Shown here: one piece after another, positions 6,105-9,337 of the stretch
How the letters are laid out: each line of letters starts with the position of its first letter
How positions within the stretch are numbered: position 1 is the first letter of the stretch
NCBI GenBank assembly: GCA_900548215.1
Contig: URJI01000101.1
Coordinates: forward strand, 1 to 9,337
Source of the DNA: an uncultured Coprococcus sp.
GTDB taxonomy: Bacteria; Bacillota; Clostridia; Lachnospirales; Lachnospiraceae
Direction: 5' to 3'
DNA: 9,337 nucleotides
Notes under the pieces: model-generated
What the model saw: the letters and a program-made list of their open reading frames with translations, nothing else
The model's database searches: none
What the model was told of the DNA's origin: nothing
Made by a program: the position numbers and the translations under genes

Positions 6105-7730
6105 TCAATCTTCAACATCCATGTTCATAACCTGACGTTTTCTTGCAAGTTCGTCATTTGCAAGATATTCATCGTATGTTGTCTGCTTGTCAATGAGACC
6201 TGTATTTGTAATCTCCATGATCCTGTTCGCTGTAGTCTGTACAAACTGATGATCCTGTGACGAGAACAAAACAACGCCGGAGAACTTAATCAGCGCATTG
6301 TTCAACGCTGTAATTGATTCCATATCCAGATGGTTAGTTGGCTCATCAAGTATCAACGTGTTCGATCCCATGATCATAAGCTTTGAAAGAAGGCATCTTA
6401 CTTTCTCTCCACCCGAGAGAACCTTGACCTTCTTAACTCCATCCTCGCCGGCAAAAAGCATACGGCCGAGGAAGCCTCTTACATACGTCGCATCCTTCTC
6501 ATCTGAATACTGTGTCAGCCAATCCACTATGATAAGATCATTGTCGAATTCCTTTGTATTATCTTTAGGGAAGTATCCCTGGGATGTTGTAACTCCCCAC
6601 TTGTATGTTCCCTCATCCGGCTCTTCCTCACCTGCAAGTATCTTGAACAGCATTGTTGTGGACTTTGTATTAGGTCCGACAAATGCTATCTTATCATCAT
6701 GTCCTACTGTGAACGAAATATCATCCAGAAGCTTCTCACCATCTACAGTTTTGGAAATGTGCGATACAGTAAGCACCTCATTTCCAATATCTCTCTTTGG
6801 TCTGAAATCTATGTATGGATACTTTCTGCTTGAAGGTTTTATATCATCGAGCTCAATCTTTTCAAGTGCCCTCTTACGGGATGTAGCCTGTTTTGATTTG
6901 GATGCATTTGCTGAGAATCTCTGTATGAACTCCTGGAGTTCCTTGATTTTCTCCTCTTTCTTCTTGTTTGCTTCCTTCATCTGCTTTATCATCAACTGGC
7001 TAGACTCATACCAAAAATCGTAATTACCTGCATAGAGCTGTATCTTGCTGTAATCTATATCTGCGATCTGTGTACAGACCTTGTTGAGGAAATATCTGTC
7101 ATGAGACACAACTATGACCGTATTCTCAAAGTTGATCAGGAACTCCTCAAGCCATGCTATAGCATCCATATCCAGGTGGTTTGTAGGCTCATCAAGAAGA
7201 AGTACATCTGGATTGCCAAATAAAGCCTGAGCAAGAAGCACCTTAACCTTGAGTCCACCATCAAGATCCTTCATCAGGCTGTAGTGAAACTCTGTACCTA
7301 CGCCAAGACCATTCAGAAGTGTAGACGCATCAGACTCTGCCTCCCATCCGTTCATCTCAGCAAACTCAGCCTCAAGTTCCGCAGCCTTAACCCCATCTTC
7401 ATCTGTGAAGTCTTCTTTCATATATATAGCATCTTTCTCTTTCATAATCTCATACAGACGCTTATTTCCCATTATAACTGTGTCAAGGACCTGATATTCA
7501 TCATATTTATAGTGATCCTGCTGCAGGACTGAAAGACGCTCTCCGTCATTCATAGTTACATCACCCTTTGAAGGTTCTATCTCACCTGAAAGGATCTTCA
7601 AAAATGTTGATTTACCGGCACCATTCGCACCGATAAGCCCATAACAGTTACCCTCAGTGAACTTTATATTCACATCCTCAAACAAAGCTTTCTTACCAAA
7701 TCTCAATGTCACATTATTAGCACTAATCAT
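6105..7730 (-). CDS. ABC-F family ATPase (YkpA/YbiT-like), asymmetric ATP sites
   Basis: This is a soluble twin-ATPase protein of the ABC-F family; members bind the ribosome E site and aid translation or protect it from antibiotics. It has 541 residues and no membrane segment. Domain 1: Walker A GANGAGKS (34-41), signature-like LDGGL (156-160), Walker B LLLDEPTNHLD (177-187), switch His210 (SHDRYF). The charged linker (about 243-305) contains FSANASKSKQATSRKRALE, typical of the tRNA-contacting arm. Domain 2: P-loop GPNTKSTT (352-359), in which Thr358 stands where the Walker A lysine should be; signature LSGGE (438-442); Walker B LILDEPTNHLD (459-469); and Gln492 where the switch His is expected (SSQDHQF). 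The ATG has GAAAGG 11 bases upstream and the consensus promoter 7797-7825. A housekeeping role is more likely than drug resistance, since the protein looks like the YkpA/YbiT branch; this is family-level inference. Confidence 0.93.
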   Translation of the reverse strand: MISANNVTLRFGKKALFEDVNIKFTEGNCYGLIGANGAGKSTFLKILSGEIEPSKGDVTMNDGERLSVLQQDHYKYDEYQVLDTVIMGNKRLYEIMKEKDAIYMKEDFTDEDGVKAAELEAEFAEMNGWEAESDASTLLNGLGVGTEFHYSLMKDLDGGLKVKVLLAQALFGNPDVLLLDEPTNHLDMDAIAWLEEFLINFENTVIVVSHDRYFLNKVCTQIADIDYSKIQLYAGNYDFWYESSQLMIKQMKEANKKKEEKIKELQEFIQRFSANASKSKQATSRKRALEKIELDDIKPSSRKYPYIDFRPKRDIGNEVLTVSHISKTVDGEKLLDDISFTVGHDDKIAFVGPNTKSTTMLFKILAGEEEPDEGTYKWGVTTSQGYFPKDNTKEFDNDLIIVDWLTQYSDEKDATYVRGFLGRMLFAGEDGVKKVKVLSGGEKVRCLLSKLMIMGSNTLILDEPTNHLDMESITALNNALIKFSGVVLFSSQDHQFVQTTANRIMEITNTGLIDKQTTYDEYLANDELARKRQVMNMDVED

Positions 7731-7760
7731 TGACGCATATACCTTTCACAATTTGCTTTT

Positions 7761-7776
7761 GTCTGTATACACAGAC
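7761..7776 (-). other. Small hairpin in the ABC-F leader
   Basis: The arms GTCTGT (7761-7766) and ACAGAC (7771-7776) are perfect with a 4-base loop. It sits within the predicted 60-nt leader of the ABC-F gene, upstream of its ribosome site. A role in leader regulation is possible but not shown; no leader peptide was seen. Confidence 0.45.
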
Positions 7777-7796
7777 GTCTCCATTATCAGTGATTA

Positions 7797-7825
7797 AGTA
7801 TATCAACATGTTGCATTTGTGTCAA
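7797..7825 (-). promoter_or_regulatory. Sigma-A type promoter of the ABC-F gene
   Basis: On the minus strand a perfect TTGACA (7825 to 7820) is followed after exactly 17 bases by TATACT (7802 to 7797). Transcription would start near 7790, about 60 bases before the ABC-F start codon. The -35 lies at the centre of a perfect inverted repeat. Confidence 0.8.
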
Positions 7826-7834
7826 CACAAATGC
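7813..7834. repeat. Perfect inverted repeat (10-bp arms) over the ABC-F -35 box
   Basis: The arms GCATTTGTGT (7813-7822) and ACACAAATGC (7825-7834) are separated by two bases, and the -35 hexamer is at the centre. A shorter palindrome, CAACATGTTG (7804-7813), adjoins it inside the spacer. The placement fits an operator that would occlude RNA polymerase. It could also be a 3-prime hairpin of the upstream small gene, but no T run follows. Confidence 0.6.
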
Positions 7835-7871
7835 GGCAGTCCCGGCGCTGTTTAAACAACGTCAGACTGCC
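7835..7871 (-). terminator. Hairpin after the small cysteine-rich gene, possible weak terminator
   Basis: The arms GGCAGTC (7835-7841) and GACTGCC (7865-7871) enclose an inner stem around GTTTAAAC (7850-7857), giving a long interrupted hairpin. It starts about 25 bases after the stop of the minus-strand small gene, the right place for its terminator. No T run follows, so efficient intrinsic termination is doubtful. Confidence 0.4.
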
Positions 7872-7896
7872 ACACCTGCCATGAAAATCCCAGCTG

Positions 7897-8079
7897 TTAC
7901 AGATTTTTTACAATTGCATCATAGAGGTCTAACTCGCAATGCTCTGTATCTGTAAAATGATCACACGAAAGGCAGCTTTTGCCAGCCACATCATTGGAAA
8001 AACCTTTGCATGAACATCTCAGCTCATACGCACTGCACTTTTCTGCAACTTCCTTGTAAGTCTCTGTTGAACTTCTCAT
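7897..8079 (-). CDS. Small cysteine-rich protein, 60 residues, function unknown
   Basis: I do not recognise a named family. The protein has six cysteines (15, 22, 24, 36, 39, 48) and two histidines (41, 47) in 60 residues. They are arranged as C-x6-C-x-C, then CLSCDH with C-x2-C-x-H, then H-C. This density and the paired spacing fit a metal-binding site, probably zinc or possibly iron, rather than a secreted disulfide protein, since there is no signal peptide and no membrane segment. The gene looks real: an excellent GAAGGAGG lies 7 bases upstream of the ATG and the composition is coding-like. It lies between the ABC-F gene (same strand) and the divergent CNNM-type gene. No promoter with good boxes was found in front of it. 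No function is proposed. Confidence 0.72.
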   Translation of the reverse strand: MRSSTETYKEVAEKCSAYELRCSCKGFSNDVAGKSCLSCDHFTDTEHCELDLYDAIVKNL

Positions 8080-8199
8080 AATAATCCTCCTTCAACGCTG
8101 TCAGACCACTTCAGCATTTTCTACTTCTGAGCAGTCTGAAACATACACATATACTGCGCTAATATTATCTGCCGACGTCAAGCTTTATATTCACTTTTC

Positions 8200-8228
8200 T
8201 TGACAACTACATATATATTAAGTACAAT
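8200..8228 (+). promoter_or_regulatory. Sigma-A type promoter of the CNNM/HlyC-type gene
   Basis: A perfect TTGACA (8200-8205) is followed after exactly 17 bases by TACAAT (8223-8228). Transcription would start near 8235, about 29 bases before the TTG start codon at 8264. Confidence 0.8.
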
Positions 8229-8251
8229 CAAAAATAAAATTTTAAATGATT

Positions 8252-8255
8252 GGAG
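8252..8255 (+). promoter_or_regulatory. Ribosome binding site supporting the TTG start at 8264
   Basis: GGAG lies 8 bases before the TTG at 8264. The in-frame ATG at 8246 has no such site in front of it and would leave a leader of only about 11 bases from the predicted transcription start. The ATG at 8256 is in another frame. Confidence 0.6.
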
Positions 8256-8263
8256 ATGAAATC

Positions 8264-9337
8264 TTGGGCATTGATTCCATAGTAAACATAATAATTCTGG
8301 TGGTGCTGCTGGCACTATCCGCATTCTTTTCTTCTGCTGAAACAGCACTCACGACCGTGAGCAAATTCTCACTCAGATCTCTGTCTGACAATGGCAACAA
8401 AAGAGCAGGCAGGGTTCTTAAGGTAACTGAGGATTCTAGCAAGCTCATAAGCACTATACTGATTGGAAACAATATCGTAAATATTTCAGCGTCATCGCTC
8501 ACAACAGTATTTGCAACAAAAGCATTCGGAAGTTCGTCAGTTGGTATTGCAACCGGAATACTCACACTTGTGGTCCTGCTCTTTGGCGAGATAACCCCTA
8601 AAACCATCGCGCAAAGATACAGCCTTAAGATATCGCTTATATATATTGATATAATCCGTTTTCTCATGGTGGTACTCACGCCAGTGATATTTATCGTAAA
8701 CAAAATTGCGGATTTCATATTCTGGATACTCAGAATGGACAAAGACGGAGGCGGCCAGAAGATAACCGAGGATGAACTTATCAGTATAGTGAATGTCAGC
8801 GAGGAGGAAGGTGTCATCGAGAACAAAGAGAAACAGATGATAACCAACGTAGTTGACTTCGGTGATTCCGTCGCTAAAGATGTCATGATCCCCAGAGCTG
8901 ATATGACCATAGCGTCAGTGGATATGGAATACGATGAACTGTTAAAATTATACATGGAAGTTCCATACACCCGAATTCCCGTATACGAGGACTCCAGAGA
9001 TAACGTAATAGGAATACTTCACATAAAGGATCTGTTCTTTTATAAGGCAACCCACAATTTAACCAACTTCAGCGTGCGCAACATCATGAGGAAGCCACTA
9101 TATGTATACGAATATCAAAAAACTAATGATCTGCTGCACTCCATGAAGTCAAATTCCAATACCATGGCAATAGTTCTGGATGAATACGGAATATGCATCG
9201 GACTTATCACCGTCGAGGATCTCATAGAGGAGATCATCGGTGACATAAAGGACGAATATGACATAGCAGAGCACAACAACATCATAAAAGTTGACAACGA
9301 GCATTACAGCGTAGACGGATCAATGAAACTTGACGAT
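8264..9337 (+). CDS. CNNM/HlyC/CorC-type membrane protein with CBS domains (3-prime partial)
   Basis: This is an integral membrane protein of the CNNM/CorC/HlyC (hemolysin-related) superfamily. Some members export magnesium or maintain ion balance; the hemolysin name is historical. 358 codons are visible in frame to the window edge. Typical members have about 430 residues, so the C-terminal CorC/HlyC transporter-associated domain is mostly cut off. The DUF21/CNNM membrane domain spans about residues 1-190, with FFSSAETALTTV (21-32), GNN (68-70) and FGEITPKTIA (107-116), all hallmark motifs. A CBS pair follows: VMIPRADM (from 207) to about 265, and IMRKPLYV (from 274) to about 335, with the classic DEYG at 306-309. 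The start is probably TTG 8264 (GGAG 8 bases upstream); the in-frame ATG at 8246 would add six residues. It has its own promoter (8200-8228) and is divergent from the small cysteine-rich gene. Confidence 0.93.
   Translation, partial: MGIDSIVNIIILVVLLALSAFFSSAETALTTVSKFSLRSLSDNGNKRAGRVLKVTEDSSKLISTILIGNNIVNISASSLTTVFATKAFGSSSVGIATGILTLVVLLFGEITPKTIAQRYSLKISLIYIDIIRFLMVVLTPVIFIVNKIADFIFWILRMDKDGGGQKITEDELISIVNVSEEEGVIENKEKQMITNVVDFGDSVAKDVMIPRADMTIASVDMEYDELLKLYMEVPYTRIPVYEDSRDNVIGILHIKDLFFYKATHNLTNFSVRNIMRKPLYVYEYQKTNDLLHSMKSNSNTMAIVLDEYGICIGLITVEDLIEEIIGDIKDEYDIAEHNNIIKVDNEHYSVDGSMKLDD

Noticed and set aside
6298..7023. Plus-strand open frame of 241 codons inside the ABC-F gene
   Set aside because: It is antisense to a strongly supported coding region, has no ribosome site, and its translation shows no recognisable domain.
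6105..7730. ABC-F gene as an antibiotic resistance determinant
   Set aside because: The motifs look like the general YkpA/YbiT branch, and nothing in the linker or context points to a resistance type.
8101..8139. Nested TCAGAC/GTCTGA and TCAG/CTGA inverted repeats in the leader of the small gene
   Set aside because: The arms are short (6 and 4 bp) with large loops, close to chance expectation.
8148..8181. TTGACG with TATATG as promoter of the small cysteine-rich gene
   Set aside because: The spacer is 22 bases, too long for a normal sigma-A promoter.
8246..8263. ATG 8246 as start of the CNNM-type gene
   Set aside because: It has no ribosome site and would leave only about 11 bases of leader. 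It was kept as a second choice, since TTG starts are less common.
8242..8970. Minus-strand open frame of 242 codons opposite the CNNM-type gene
   Set aside because: The plus strand encodes clear CNNM and CBS motifs over the same bases. The Ser/Ile-rich reverse translation is a typical shadow.

Overview
The window reads as ordinary chromosomal DNA from a low- to moderate-GC Gram-positive anaerobe. A member of Clostridia, probably Lachnospiraceae (the Roseburia/Butyrivibrio/Coprococcus/Lachnospira group), fits best. The grounds are a CUT1 sugar ABC operon with a lipoprotein binding protein and no local ATPase, a DUF624/YesL membrane protein, a YkpA/YbiT-like ABC-F protein, strong AGGAGG-type ribosome binding sites and consensus sigma-A promoters. 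The species cannot be fixed from the sequence alone. No mobile elements, CRISPR arrays, rRNA genes or tRNA genes were seen.

Left block (about 70-4605, minus strand): a carbohydrate uptake operon. It starts from a near-consensus promoter (4577-4605). It has a leader of about 137 nt holding two perfect inverted repeats and a cre-like site. The gene order is solute-binding lipoprotein (2982-4433), permease 1 (1921-2865), permease 2 (1051-1920) and a DUF624 membrane protein (167-937). A hairpin separates the binding protein from the permeases, an intrinsic terminator (968-1030) separates permease 2 from the DUF624 gene, and a second terminator (70-106) ends the cluster. These elements suggest stepped expression: most for the binding protein, less for the permeases, least for the DUF624 gene. 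No ATPase gene is present, so a shared MsmX/UgpC-type ATPase encoded elsewhere is inferred.

Centre (4434-6082): a 578-base divergent intergenic region, then a plus-strand gene (5012-6007). Its product is an unrecognised single-pass membrane protein with a long polar cytoplasmic tail and an ectodomain that loosely resembles part of a solute-binding protein. A perfect 32-base palindrome (6048-6079) separates it from the converging ABC-F gene.

Right block (6105-9337): an ABC-F translation factor (6105-7730, minus) whose two composite ATP sites look strongly unequal; a 60-residue cysteine-rich protein (7897-8079, minus); and, divergent from it, a CNNM/HlyC/CorC-type membrane protein with CBS domains (8264 to the window end, plus, cut by the edge).

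Nothing here clearly amounts to a new defence or mobile system. The items most worth following are the unknown membrane protein facing the sugar operon, the asymmetric ABC-F protein, the small cysteine-rich protein, and the dense inverted repeats around the two strongest minus-strand promoters.
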